A DNA stretch of 64,000 nucleotides, taken from assembly GCA_028712665.1 (NCBI GenBank), contig JAQTRC010000001.1, positions 1 through 64,000 of the forward strand. The letters run 5' to 3'. Position numbers and translations under genes: made by a program. The DNA comes from Desulfuromonadaceae bacterium. GTDB lineage: Bacteria > Desulfobacterota > Desulfuromonadia > Geobacterales > Pseudopelobacteraceae. Below the pieces are notes generated by a model. That model did not search any database and had not been told where the DNA came from. It worked only from the letters and a program-made list of their open reading frames with translations. Shown here piece after piece: positions 1 through 9,772 of the stretch; the stretch's first letter is position 1; each line of letters opens with the position of its first letter.

Positions 1-64
1 GGTCGGCCAGGGTGTACTGCCCGCCGACAATTGATTTCAGTTCATTGATTAATGATGGTTGCAT
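1..64 (-). CDS. N-terminus of FAD-linked oxidase (GlcD/D-lactate dehydrogenase-like), truncated by window edge
   Basis: Reverse strand from 64 reads MQPSLINELKSIVGGQYTLAD; resembles the start of GlcD-like oxidases and sits in a lactate utilisation context. Confidence 0.5.
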   Translation of the reverse strand, partial: MQPSLINELKSIVGGQYTLAD

Positions 65-80
65 TTGTGAATTCCTTTTC

Positions 81-596
81 TCAGTTGCTGCAAAGCTGGT
101 CCGGTTTCAGTCCGACAATAAATGCACCCCAATGTTTACCGTTTATATAGATAGGGTGTGAAAGATCATTGAGAATTTCGCCGGTGTCCCTGATGTAGGT
201 TTGCAGCAGAAACGGCGTAATGTTCTTCGCCCGGCGGATCTCCAGCTGGCTTGATGCATAATGTCTCTTCTCGCGTCTGTTTACAAGATCGGTTTCATAA
301 TTTCCTGTCAACGGTCGCTGGTTTTTGCTGTGATGCGTCGAGAGATAACCGTTCGAGTCCACCACCAGAGAATAGATCGCCCCAGGCAAGCTCTCCAGCC
401 CCTTGTCGAACAGCGGCTGCAATTCGCGGTCAAAGATATCGTTGTAAGAGACTTCGAACTTCTGCGGGTTTGTATTGGGGACCGGACGGTAGTTATGGTC
501 ATGGAGTTGCCTCTCTTGTCTGCCTGCTTCGGTGAAAAAGTCCGGGATACTGCCGTGCCGGTTATATGGTATGCGTATGGTGACTTCTTGAGAAAA
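81..596 (-). pseudogene. C-terminal fragment of a methyl-accepting chemotaxis protein (C-terminal sensory domain), no N-terminal half
   Basis: Open frame reads FSQEVTIRIPYNRHGSIPDFFTEAGRQERQLHDHNYRPVPNTNPQKFEVSYNDIFDREL...FLLQTYIRDTGEILNDLSHPIYINGKHWGAFIVGLKPDQLCSN*; begins directly after the TAA of the upstream gene and has no good start codon. Confidence 0.6.
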
Positions 597-1496
597 TTAC
601 AACAGCCAGTAAAACAGAGGCAAAGTACCGAATGACAATAACAGCCCGAGACCGATCAGAGCGGCTGAAAGTTCGGCGTCCATGCCAGCCACCACTGCCA
701 GTGCTCCGGCCGTCACCATGGGGGGCATACCTGCTTCAATTATTGATACGTCAACTGCCAGACCGTGCATTCCGAACAGACGGCAGATCGAAATGGCTGC
801 AGCAGGCGCAAGAATCAGCTTGAGCAGAAGTCCCAGACAGAGCGGGGATCGCGAGGTCGGTTGCAGTTGCAATTTCAACTGGAAACCGATGGCTGTCATA
901 ACCAGCGGCGTCATTGTAGTGGCGATATTTTGCAGCAGCCGCTCAACCAGGGGAGAATAAGCTCCCCATGGGAGCAGAGCAATACCGACCGCCAGAGCGA
1001 GGGATGGCGGGAAAAGGAAAATCCTCCTGACTACACTCAAAAAGTTGGCGGAGCCTTCACGTCCATACAGCGCCAGAATCATCGAACCATAGGTTGCAAA
1101 GATCAATATGGTGCCGAACTGGTCATACATAATCAGGTGGCGCAGCCCGGCATCTCCGAAGAAGGCCGTAATTATCGGCACTCCCAGGAACGATGTATTG
1201 CCAAGCGGAACTACCAGCAGTAGAACTCCGGTAGCCGAGCGAGGCCATTTGAACTGATGGGCTGCAATAAGAATCAAAACTGCAGAAAAGAGCAGAGCCC
1301 CCCATGCAATAGCAATTGGTAGCAGCGCTTCAGTTGAAAATTCTATCTGCGGAACCTTCAGCAGAATCACGGCCGGCAACGAGACATAAAGTGCGAACAT
1401 GTTTAGGACCTGAACTGTTTCAGGCGGAAAGGCCTTCAACCTCCGGAACAGGATTCCCAACGATACGAAAATGGCTATTAGTGCAAAATTATCCAT
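597..1496 (-). CDS. AEC (auxin efflux carrier) family transporter
   Basis: 299 aa hydrophobic protein with about 10 predicted TM segments; AEC-like ends (N-term FVSLGILFRRLKAFPPETVQVLNMFALYVSLPAVI, C-term TLPLFYWLL). Confidence 0.8.
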   Translation of the reverse strand: MDNFALIAIFVSLGILFRRLKAFPPETVQVLNMFALYVSLPAVILLKVPQIEFSTEALLPIAIAWGALLFSAVLILIAAHQFKWPRSATGVLLLVVPLGNTSFLGVPIITAFFGDAGLRHLIMYDQFGTILIFATYGSMILALYGREGSANFLSVVRRIFLFPPSLALAVGIALLPWGAYSPLVERLLQNIATTMTPLVMTAIGFQLKLQLQPTSRSPLCLGLLLKLILAPAAAISICRLFGMHGLAVDVSIIEAGMPPMVTAGALAVVAGMDAELSAALIGLGLLLSFGTLPLFYWLL

Positions 1497-1555
1497 TGCT
1501 ACCCTGTTTTCAGATGTCAGATTGCCGCAGGAGGAGTATACGGCGGCGCGGTTAA

Positions 1556-2275
1556 TTATTTTCTGTTCTGGTTTACATAGATATTGCTTCTCTGCTCTGC
1601 AAATTTCAGATGAACCAACATCTCATACTTCGCCAGTTCCGGTTCTCTTCCGCGAATAGCTTCCAGAACCGTGCGATGCTGAAGGTATAGGGTCCGGTGG
1701 TCATAGGCAGTTATATATACCGCCCTCCAGACACTCATCTGAAACTGTTTCATGGCGTCAAAAATGCTCTGCATCAGATGGAGCCAGACTACATTGTGTG
1801 TGGCTTGAGCAACAACGATATGGAAATTGGCGTCAAGTTCAAGAGACGGTTTATCAGCCTCAAGGTTTTCTCCCATATCTGCAACTATCTTTTCAAGTTT
1901 TCTGATATCTTCCGGCAAGGCTCTTTCTGCTGCATAATATGCGGTAGACGCCTCCATGCATTTTCGTACCTCAATTACATCCAGCGCCCTCTCCCGCTCG
2001 CATTTGATCAATTCTGAGAGCGGGCTGCCGGCCGATATTTCCACCAGGGATTTGACGATGGTTCCTCCTCCCTGATGCGACTCAACCAAACCTGAAGTGG
2101 CAAGAATATTGAGCGCCTCCCTGACTGACGGGCGCGAAACTCCGAACAGTTCGACCAATTCGCGTTCCGGCGGCAATTTTTCGCCCGGGCAGAAGATTGC
2201 CGACAGAATTGATGAACGGATCTGTTCGGCAATCTGGACGGACATTTTTTTGGGCTTGATAGTCTTGAAAATCAT
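1556..2275 (-). CDS. GntR/FadR-family transcriptional regulator (LldR/LutR-like by context)
   Basis: wHTH motif PGEKLPPERELVELFGVSRPSVREALNILATSGLVESHQGGGTIV plus FCD-type C-terminal domain. Confidence 0.85.
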   Translation of the reverse strand: MIFKTIKPKKMSVQIAEQIRSSILSAIFCPGEKLPPERELVELFGVSRPSVREALNILATSGLVESHQGGGTIVKSLVEISAGSPLSELIKCERERALDVIEVRKCMEASTAYYAAERALPEDIRKLEKIVADMGENLEADKPSLELDANFHIVVAQATHNVVWLHLMQSIFDAMKQFQMSVWRAVYITAYDHRTLYLQHRTVLEAIRGREPELAKYEMLVHLKFAEQRSNIYVNQNRK

Positions 2276-2323
2276 AACGGCTCGCGAAAATGGTTAATTG
2301 ATCAGGAAGAAAGGCTGAAGGTT

Positions 2324-2370
2324 GAAGGCTGAAGGTAAGTCAAAAAGATGCGGTTCTACCTTCAGCCTTC
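2324..2370. repeat. Intergenic inverted repeat / possible terminator
   Basis: gaaggctgaaggta (2324-2337) and taccttcagccttc (2357-2370) are perfect inverse complements. Confidence 0.6.
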
Positions 2371-2391
2371 AGTCTATCAACCTGCTTCAAT

Positions 2392-3486
2392 TTACTTGAA
2401 ATTGGCCATGGTCTCTTTAACCGGGACATTGATCTTCCTGTAATCGACTATGTATTTCTGTTCCAACTTCTTGTACTTACCAGCATCCCAATCCTTTCTG
2501 AATTGGACTGCGTCGTTAACCCAGGTTGCTCCGGCAACGGTGCGCCCCTTGTCATACATCGGCAGGAGAGCTTTTTCAAAAGCAGTCCGCTCGGCACTTG
2601 TCAGAATGTGGACCTTCATACCCTTTGACTTCAACTTGGCGATAAAGTCGTCGTCGCACTCACGGTTCAGCTTTCGCTGAAAGGCGCTGACTTCGGCAGC
2701 GGTATCTTCCATTATTTTACGGATATCAGCGGGGAGTGCGTTCCATTTCTTTTTGTTCACCTTCATAATCATAACGTTATATGTGTGCTGATCTTGAGTC
2801 ATCCATGGCTGTGATTCGAACATTTTGGCGGAGTAGATGTTGACCGAGGGGTTTTCCTGGCCATCTATAACCTTTTGCAGAAGGGCATTGGGAAGTTCCG
2901 GATAAGCCATTGGAGTCGGGCTGCCCCCCATGGTGGATATCAGGCCCATGTACATCGGGCTTTCCATGACGCGAATCTTCTGACCTTTGATGTCGCCAGG
3001 CAGCTTGATCTCTCTCTTGCTGGAGGTAAAATTTCTCCAGCCGTTTTCGAGGAAAACTACTCCATGGATCCCTTTTCTATCGAGCAGCGCCAGCAGTTTC
3101 TTCCCCTGCTCGCCGTCCAAATATGTGTAGGCCGCTTCATAGGTGGGGAAGAGGAAGGGGAGGTCAAGCACCTGGAATTCGGGTGCGAAGCCGGCGATTG
3201 CGCCGGTTGTGGTAAAGGACATCTCGATGGTGCCGAGCTGGACCCCTTCGATAATGGCGCGTTCGCCGCCCAACTGGCCGGCCGGGAATACCTTGATGTC
3301 AACCTGGCCTTTTGTGCGCTGACTAACGAGTTCGGCAAATTTGTGTGCGCCGACATCAATCGGAGTACCGGCGGTGATAACGTGCGCCAGCTTGAAGTTG
3401 TACTTGGCGGCGAAAGCCGGGGCCGCAACCAGCGTGACAACTGCCAGCATCAGAACAAACAGTATACTCTTCTTACAATTCTTCAT
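2392..3486 (-). CDS. dctP: TRAP transporter substrate-binding protein DctP
   Basis: Signal peptide MKNCKKSILFVLMLAVVTLVAAPAFA and DctP-family body (YNFKLAHVITAGTPIDVGAHKFAELV...). Start moved from the ORF-track 3591 to 3486. Confidence 0.88.
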   Translation of the reverse strand: MKNCKKSILFVLMLAVVTLVAAPAFAAKYNFKLAHVITAGTPIDVGAHKFAELVSQRTKGQVDIKVFPAGQLGGERAIIEGVQLGTIEMSFTTTGAIAGFAPEFQVLDLPFLFPTYEAAYTYLDGEQGKKLLALLDRKGIHGVVFLENGWRNFTSSKREIKLPGDIKGQKIRVMESPMYMGLISTMGGSPTPMAYPELPNALLQKVIDGQENPSVNIYSAKMFESQPWMTQDQHTYNVMIMKVNKKKWNALPADIRKIMEDTAAEVSAFQRKLNRECDDDFIAKLKSKGMKVHILTSAERTAFEKALLPMYDKGRTVAGATWVNDAVQFRKDWDAGKYKKLEQKYIVDYRKINVPVKETMANFK

Positions 3487-3539
3487 TTTCTGCCTCCTGT
3501 GCGATTTTGTACTGCTCGGTTGATAATGGGTTCGATTTT

Positions 3540-3582
3540 CCCCTCTCCAACCCTCCACCGCTGGGGGAGGGTTGGAGAGGGG
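3540..3582. repeat. Long perfect palindromic intergenic repeat
   Basis: cccctctccaaccctcc (3540-3556) / ggagggttggagagggg (3566-3582), 17-bp perfect arms. Confidence 0.75.
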
Positions 3583-3619
3583 GGTGAACATCAGAACTGT
3601 TTCTGTTTCGGGTCACCTC

Positions 3620-4921
3620 CTATGGTGGTGTTGCAACAGACAGCAAATCAGGAAGCCACGTTGAGAAGATCGGGATATAGGTGTAGACGATCAGCATGAT
3701 GAACATTGCGATGATAAATGGAATACAGGCCTTTACCACTCTGCTGAGCGGGAATTTGGTCATTCCCGAGGCAACGAACAGGTTCAGTCCGAGCGGTGGG
3801 GTCAGCATACCCAATTCCAGGTTGTAGATCATGATGATGCCGAAATGAATCGGGTTGATGTTCATCTTCATCACGATCGGATAGAAGAGGGGCGCCAGTA
3901 CGAGGATCGCCGAGTTCGGTTCCATGAAACATCCGACAATCAGGAGCAGCACGTTGACCGCCACCAGGAACATCCAGGGCTGCGGTGCCACGGAGATGAT
4001 CCACTCGGCAACCTGCTGCGGGATCCCCTGGCTGGTCAGATACCAGCTGAAAGCGCTTGCCGAGATGATTATGAACATGATCATGGCCGAGACTGAGGCG
4101 GAAGAGGTCAGGATGTCGACGTAATCCTTCAGTTTGATATCCTTGTAGATGAAGCTGCCGACGATGGCGCTGTAGACAACCGCGACCGCAGCCGCTTCGG
4201 TCGGGGTGAACAATCCAGTGTAGATACCGCCAAGAACGATCAGCGGCATCATCAGACCCCAGAAACCATCCTTTAGAGCAGCTAAAATCTCCTTCATGTC
4301 GGCTTTAGTTCCGCCGTCTGCCTGCCCGAAGCCCCCCTTTTTAGCGGCGATGTAGCACATGACTGCAAAGACGGCAGCTGTCATAAGGCCTGGCACAACA
4401 CCGGCCATGAAGAGTTTGCCGATCGGTTCGCCGGTAGCCAGGGCATAAACCACCATCGGGATCGAAGGTGGAATCATGATCCCGAGTGAGCCGGCCGAAG
4501 TTACTACTCCTACTGAATACGCGTCGTCATACTTGGCCTTCATCAGGGCAGGCATCATGATGGCGCCGATGGCGGCCACCGTGGCAGGCGAAGAGCCGGA
4601 GATGGCTGCGAAGAAGGCACAGGCTGCGGTAGCCGCAATCGCAAGACCGCCCGACATGCCGCCGAACAGGGCGGTAGCTACCCTGATCAGGCGCTGCGAG
4701 ATACCGCCGGCCGTCATTATATTGCCGGACAGTACGAAGAATGGTATCGCCATCAGCGTGAATGAGTCAGCCGAACTGAACATCTGCTGGATGATGACCA
4801 GCATCGGGACATCGGTGAAAAAGTATAGAGAGAGCATGACCGTGCCGACCATTGCTACCGCGATCGGTGTTCCGGTGGCGAGTATGCCTGCCAGAATAAC
4901 AAAGACGATGACACTGTTCAT
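3620..4921 (-). CDS. dctM: TRAP transporter large permease DctM
   Basis: 433 aa, DctM motifs (FFVLSGNIMTAGGISQRLIRVATALFG, GSLGIMIPPSIPMVVYA). Confidence 0.92.
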   Translation of the reverse strand: MNSVIVFVILAGILATGTPIAVAMVGTVMLSLYFFTDVPMLVIIQQMFSSADSFTLMAIPFFVLSGNIMTAGGISQRLIRVATALFGGMSGGLAIAATAACAFFAAISGSSPATVAAIGAIMMPALMKAKYDDAYSVGVVTSAGSLGIMIPPSIPMVVYALATGEPIGKLFMAGVVPGLMTAAVFAVMCYIAAKKGGFGQADGGTKADMKEILAALKDGFWGLMMPLIVLGGIYTGLFTPTEAAAVAVVYSAIVGSFIYKDIKLKDYVDILTSSASVSAMIMFIIISASAFSWYLTSQGIPQQVAEWIISVAPQPWMFLVAVNVLLLIVGCFMEPNSAILVLAPLFYPIVMKMNINPIHFGIIMIYNLELGMLTPPLGLNLFVASGMTKFPLSRVVKACIPFIIAMFIMLIVYTYIPIFSTWLPDLLSVATPP

Positions 4922-5478
4922 TTCTGCTCACCTCCGGTGATATTCGTTTCTACTTCAACCACTATCTCTTCTACATGTTCACTGGCAAAAAGGACCGCCT
5001 CGGCCTCCGTCGGATCGGTAAACAGTTTCACAATATTGTTGATGAAATGGATTATGCTGAGCGAAAGCCCTACCGGCATGGCAATGTATGGTATATACAT
5101 CGGGATCCGCATGGCGGGCGAAAGTTGTCCGTACTCCATGGTTTCCTTGATGAAATCGATGCTGGTGTATATCAGGATGCCGATAACGACTACGCCGATT
5201 AGATTCAGCAGAACTTCAGCGGTCAGCAAGAGCTTGTGCGGCAGAAACCGTATAAGTGCATCGACCCCGATATGCTGATTCTTTCTCACTCCGATCGCCA
5301 CACCGATAAAGATCGACCAGACGACCAGAAAGCGTGACAGCTCTTCGGACCAGATCGGGGTGTAACTGAAACCGTACCTTGATACGACATTTCCAAAAAC
5401 GAGCAGTGAGACTGTTGCCATCGATAGAACTGCAATGCTGTTCTCGATCCATTCGAGTGGCTTAATCAGTTTGTTCAT
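4918..5478 (-). CDS. dctQ: TRAP transporter small permease DctQ
   Basis: 186 aa; DctQ motif SRYGFSYTPIWSEELSRFLVVWSIFIGVAIGVRKNQHIGVD; 4-nt overlap with dctM. Confidence 0.9.
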   Translation of the reverse strand: MNKLIKPLEWIENSIAVLSMATVSLLVFGNVVSRYGFSYTPIWSEELSRFLVVWSIFIGVAIGVRKNQHIGVDALIRFLPHKLLLTAEVLLNLIGVVVIGILIYTSIDFIKETMEYGQLSPAMRIPMYIPYIAMPVGLSLSIIHFINNIVKLFTDPTEAEAVLFASEHVEEIVVEVETNITGGEQK

Positions 5479-5537
5479 AAAGATCCTCCCCTATAGTTTA
5501 TTGATTTCAAAAAGTGTTTCATTTATATTAATAGTTG

Positions 5538-5679
5538 TTGTAATACACTGTTTCATAATGTTGTAATACCAATTATCCTTTTTACGTAGGCTTGTCAATA
5601 TATTTTTAAGACTCGGAATATATCCTTATTGACAGGGGAGTTAAGATGAATTACTCTGTTAAGTAAGATGGCATTACAA
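5538..5679. promoter_or_regulatory. Candidate FadR-type GntR operator cluster between dctQ and lutC
   Basis: TTGTAATACAC (5538), TTGTAATACCA (5561) and, on the reverse strand, TTGTAATGCCA (5669-5679); resemble TnGTnnnACnA. Confidence 0.4.
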
Positions 5680-5780
5680 ATAAAAAAACGCGGGTAATTA
5701 GGTAATAGATTAAGTGGCCTGCCAAATATAACAGTTAAAATATAAAACGGGTTTAATTGAAAAGTGTGAGGAGGGGAACC

Positions 5781-6329
5781 ATGTACCAACAATTCAAGGC
5801 CAAGGCTGAAGCGGTCAGCTCCGAAGTTTACCGCTTTGTCACAAACGATGCCGCGCTCGATTTTGTCATTAAGTTTTTGCACAGTGAGGGTTTGTTTGAC
5901 GAACCTCACTCTTATGCATTATGGGCAGATTGCCAATTCCTGAATGGAATAGACCGTCAACTGCTTGAAAGAGTTGCCGGGCTGAAGTTTGAAGTCACCC
6001 GCGAACTGGCGGCTCATGCCAAATTCGGTATCAGCCAGATGGAGTGGGCTTTGGCGGATACCGGATCTCTGGCTCAAAACTCGACCGCCATAGAACAGCG
6101 TCTGGTCTCTTCACTCTCGACCATCCATATCGCCCTCGTTCCGACAGACGGCATACTCCCGGACATGCCTGCGCTCCTTTCAAAAGTTCACCCGAAGGAT
6201 TGTGCATATCTGGCCATGATTACCGGACCGAGCAGGACTGCGGACATCGAACGTGTGCTAACCATCGGTGTACACGGACCGGAACGGCTTATAATCGTTT
6301 TTGTCGATGAACTGGGAGGGAAAATCTAA
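5781..6329 (+). CDS. lutC: LUD-domain lactate utilisation protein (LutC-like)
   Basis: LUD motifs (LADTGSLAQNS...HIALVPTDGIL...MITGPSRTADIERVLTIGVHGPERLIIVFVDE); RBS gaggagggg upstream of ATG 5781. Confidence 0.82.
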   Translation: MYQQFKAKAEAVSSEVYRFVTNDAALDFVIKFLHSEGLFDEPHSYALWADCQFLNGIDRQLLERVAGLKFEVTRELAAHAKFGISQMEWALADTGSLAQNSTAIEQRLVSSLSTIHIALVPTDGILPDMPALLSKVHPKDCAYLAMITGPSRTADIERVLTIGVHGPERLIIVFVDELGGKI

Positions 6330-8464
6330 TGGATAACGCGTTCAAGGAATCCATCAACAAAGCTGTCAACAATGCCAATTTGACCGGTGCGCTAGGTAAA
6401 TTCTCCGAGGCATACAAGGTCAACCGTGCGAAGGCGTATGAAGGGATCGACTTCGAGGAGCTGCGGGGGCGTATCGCCGAATTGAAGTCGTATGCCGCCT
6501 CCCACTTGGAAGAGCTTTCCACGCAGTTCACGCAGAATGCCGAAGCCTCTGGTGCGAAAGTTTTCAGAACGAACGACCCGGCCAAAGTCAGGGAATATAT
6601 ACTTAAGGTCGCGCAGGAGAATAACGTCAGAACGGTTGTCAAATCAAAATCAATGGCTACGGAAGAGATTCACCTGAATCCGTACCTGGAAAAGGCCGGT
6701 ATCGAAGTAGGGGAGACCGACCTTGGAGAATGGATCATCCAACTTGCCGGACAGACGCCGTCGCACATGGTCATGCCGGCCATTCACATGACCAGGGAGG
6801 AGGTCTCCGATCTGTTCAGCAAAGAGGTCAACGAGCGGCTGAGTTCCGACATACCGAGGCTGGTCAAGGTTGCCCGCGATGAGCTTCGCCCTCGGTTCCT
6901 CGAAGCGGAGATGGGTATTTCAGGCGGAAACATCGCGGTGGCCGAGACAGGCAGCATAGTCCTGATGACAAACGAGGGGAATGCCAGGCTTGTGACGTCG
7001 CTTCCGAAGATTCACATTGCGCTGGTAGGGATCGAAAAACTGATCGCCAACTATGCCGATGTCGCAACAATCCTGAAAGCGCTTCCCCGGAGTGCCACGG
7101 CCCAGCTGTTAACCAGCTACGTTTCGATCATCACCGGCCCGACGCCAAACAGTGACGGTTCGATGAAGGATCTGCACATAATCCTGATGGACAACCGCCG
7201 GAGCGAGATGGCGGCTGACCCCAAGTTCAAGCAGGCGCTGCAGTGCATCCGTTGCGCCTCATGCCTCAACGTCTGTCCGATATTCCGGCTGGTTGGCGGA
7301 CACGTCTTCGGCAAGGTCTATACCGGCGGTATAGGCACTATCCTGACCGCCTGGTTCGATGAATTGAAAAAGTCCGAAGATATCCAGGGGCTCTGTATCC
7401 AGTGCGGCGCCTGCAAAGATGTATGCCCCGGCAAGATCGACATACCGGAACTGATAATGGAGATCAGGCGTCGCCTTGTAAAGGAAGAGGGTCTGCCTCT
7501 GCTGCAGAAGGCGATCTATTCGGTGGTCAACAACCGCAAGCTCTTCCACGGCATGCTTCGGGCAGCCTCAATAGCGGGCAAACCCTTTACATCCGGAAAA
7601 TTTGTCCGCCATCTCCCGATGTTTCTGGCGGATCTGACCGATGGGCGGAGTCTCCCTGCCATCGCATCAGAGCCGTTCCGGGACCGGTTTGCCAGGATCA
7701 GGCAGCCGAAGCTTAAAGAAAGGGCAGCTTTTTACGCAGGCTGTCTGATCGATTTTGCCTATCCGGAAATGGGAGAGGCGCTGGTCAAGGTACTGAACAG
7801 AGCAGGTATCGAGGTGGTTTTTCCGATTGAACAGACCTGTTGCGGGGCCCCTGCCCGTTACAACGGCGCCTACGAGGTTGCGGCAGGCAACGCCGTTGAC
7901 AACATCAAAGCCCTGCTCGCTGAAGAGGTGAGCTACGTTGTCTCGGCCTGCCCGACCTGCACCGTGGCGTTGGACCATGAATTCATCAACACCTTTGAAA
8001 GCCTGGGAGAGACCGAATGGATTCCGAAGGCGAGAGAGCTGGCAGCGAAAACGGTCGATTTCTCAACTCTGGTCAAAAAACTGATCGATGAGGGGCGGTT
8101 GTCGCTAAAGGATGGGCAAAATCTTGGAAAGATCACCTACCATGATTCCTGTCATCTGAAACGGACCCTGAAGGTGTCGGAGCAGCCGAGGGAGCTGCTG
8201 CAAAAAGCGGGATATGAGCTGACCGAGATGTTCGAATGCGACAGCTGTTGCGGCATGGGGGGTTCCTACTCGCTCAAGCTGCCGGAGATCTCGGCCCCGA
8301 TCCTGCAGAGAAAGCTGAAAAACATCAAGGAGACCGGCGCAGCGGTGGTCGCGATGGATTGCCCCGGCTGTGTCATGCAGATCAGGGGAGGGTTCGACCA
8401 GGATGGCGCGGAGGTAAAGGTGCATCATACGGTGGAGTTGCTTGCGGAGCGGTTGGAAGAATAA
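6329..8464 (+). CDS. Fused LutB-LutA-like protein: LUD domain + two [4Fe-4S] motifs + two CCG cysteine-rich domains
   Basis: LUD region; CIRCASCLNVCP and CIQCGACKDVCP; CCG motifs YAGCLIDFAYPE...CCGAPARYNG and SCHLKRTL...CCGMGGSYSLKLPE...DCPGCVMQIRGG; 711 aa. Confidence 0.85.
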   Translation: MDNAFKESINKAVNNANLTGALGKFSEAYKVNRAKAYEGIDFEELRGRIAELKSYAASHLEELSTQFTQNAEASGAKVFRTNDPAKVREYILKVAQENNVRTVVKSKSMATEEIHLNPYLEKAGIEVGETDLGEWIIQLAGQTPSHMVMPAIHMTREEVSDLFSKEVNERLSSDIPRLVKVARDELRPRFLEAEMGISGGNIAVAETGSIVLMTNEGNARLVTSLPKIHIALVGIEKLIANYADVATILKALPRSATAQLLTSYVSIITGPTPNSDGSMKDLHIILMDNRRSEMAADPKFKQALQCIRCASCLNVCPIFRLVGGHVFGKVYTGGIGTILTAWFDELKKSEDIQGLCIQCGACKDVCPGKIDIPELIMEIRRRLVKEEGLPLLQKAIYSVVNNRKLFHGMLRAASIAGKPFTSGKFVRHLPMFLADLTDGRSLPAIASEPFRDRFARIRQPKLKERAAFYAGCLIDFAYPEMGEALVKVLNRAGIEVVFPIEQTCCGAPARYNGAYEVAAGNAVDNIKALLAEEVSYVVSACPTCTVALDHEFINTFESLGETEWIPKARELAAKTVDFSTLVKKLIDEGRLSLKDGQNLGKITYHDSCHLKRTLKVSEQPRELLQKAGYELTEMFECDSCCGMGGSYSLKLPEISAPILQRKLKNIKETGAAVVAMDCPGCVMQIRGGFDQDGAEVKVHHTVELLAERLEE

Positions 8465-8512
8465 AATCGTATTTCCAGTTGAAATATTGAAAAAGCAGGG
8501 TATGCTGTAATC

Positions 8513-9772
8513 ATGATTACTACAACTACACTCAAGAACGGCGTGCGGGTCGTTACGCAGCGTGTCGATCATATGCATACGGTTACCACCGGTATCTGGG
8601 TAGCCAGCGGCACCCGGCATGAGTCTCCGGAAAACAACGGCGTAGCCCATTTTATCGAGCATATGCTTTTTAAAGGGACCGAACGCCTGAACGCCCGCCA
8701 GATATCGCGCGAGATCGACTCGATGGGGGGTATTCTGAATGCCTTCACCAGCCATGAATACGTCTGTTATTATGCCAAGGTTCTGGCCAAATTCATGCCG
8801 CGTTCGGTCGATCTCCTGTCGGATATCTTCCTGCATTCCACCTTTCCGGCTGATGAAATTAAACGGGAACGAAAAGTTATTCTGCAGGAGATAAAAATGC
8901 GGGATGACTCTCCCGAAGAGTATATCCATGACCGCTTTCACCAGAACTACTGGCAGGGGGAGTTGCTCGGGATGCCGGTATTGGGTACGCTGGATACGAT
9001 AGCTGTTCTTTCACGTGAAGCGATAATTTCCCATAAGGATAGCCGCTACCGCCCACGGGATATCATTATCGCCGCCGCCGGCAATGTTCAGCACGATGAA
9101 CTTGTCGCAATAGTCGAGCCTCTCTTCTCACCCATCGCTTCAATAAACAGTTCAAAACATCATGATATTAAACGGAATAAAACCAGAGAGCTGAATCTGA
9201 CTGAAAGGGATATGGAGCAGACCCTGGTTTGTATGGGTACTCGCGGACTACCCCAGGATCACGCAGATCGCTATGCGCTGTTTCTTTTGACGACGATACT
9301 GGGTGGAGGGATGAGTTCGCGGCTGTTCGAGGAGATCCGCGAGAAAAGGGGGTTGGCATACTCCGTCTATTCCTACATAATTGCGCATGCCGATTCCGGA
9401 TCGCTGGTGGTTTATGCAGGCACCGAAAAGGCCCACTGCCTTGAAGTGATAGACATAGCCAAGAGAGAGTTGACACGGCTTGTGAATGAAGAGGTCCCGC
9501 AGGACGAGCTTGACGCCGCCAGAGAGCAACTTAAGGGGAAGACCCTCATGTCTCTTGAAAGCAGCGACAGTTTGATGACCAGGCTGGCCAAGAATGAGAT
9601 TTACTTGAAGAGACAGCAGAGCATAGAAGACGTGCTTGCGAAATATGACGCGGTCAGCAGCCGGGATCTTCAGAGGCTGTCGCAGGAACTATTCAGAAGT
9701 GATTATTTGCATCTTGAGGTAATGGGGTGTGTTGCAGATCTGGGGCTTAAAGAGGAGATGCTGGAGGTGTAG
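8513..9772 (+). CDS. M16 family zinc protease (processing peptidase-like)
   Basis: HxxEH motif in HFIEHMLFKGTERLNARQISREIDSMGG. Confidence 0.92.
   Translation: MITTTTLKNGVRVVTQRVDHMHTVTTGIWVASGTRHESPENNGVAHFIEHMLFKGTERLNARQISREIDSMGGILNAFTSHEYVCYYAKVLAKFMPRSVDLLSDIFLHSTFPADEIKRERKVILQEIKMRDDSPEEYIHDRFHQNYWQGELLGMPVLGTLDTIAVLSREAIISHKDSRYRPRDIIIAAAGNVQHDELVAIVEPLFSPIASINSSKHHDIKRNKTRELNLTERDMEQTLVCMGTRGLPQDHADRYALFLLTTILGGGMSSRLFEEIREKRGLAYSVYSYIIAHADSGSLVVYAGTEKAHCLEVIDIAKRELTRLVNEEVPQDELDAAREQLKGKTLMSLESSDSLMTRLAKNEIYLKRQQSIEDVLAKYDAVSSRDLQRLSQELFRSDYLHLEVMGCVADLGLKEEMLEV

Noticed and set aside
3487-3591. N-terminal extension of the DctP ORF (MFTPLSNPPPAVEGWRGENRTHYQ...)
   Set aside because: It is translation through a palindromic intergenic repeat; the signal peptide and RBS place the start at 3486.
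2875-3699. Plus-strand ORF of 274 aa
   Set aside because: Antisense to dctP and reads through the palindromic repeat; no recognisable domain.
8105-8941. Minus-strand ORF of 278 aa
   Set aside because: Antisense to both the LutBA fusion and the M16 protease genes, which have strong family motifs.
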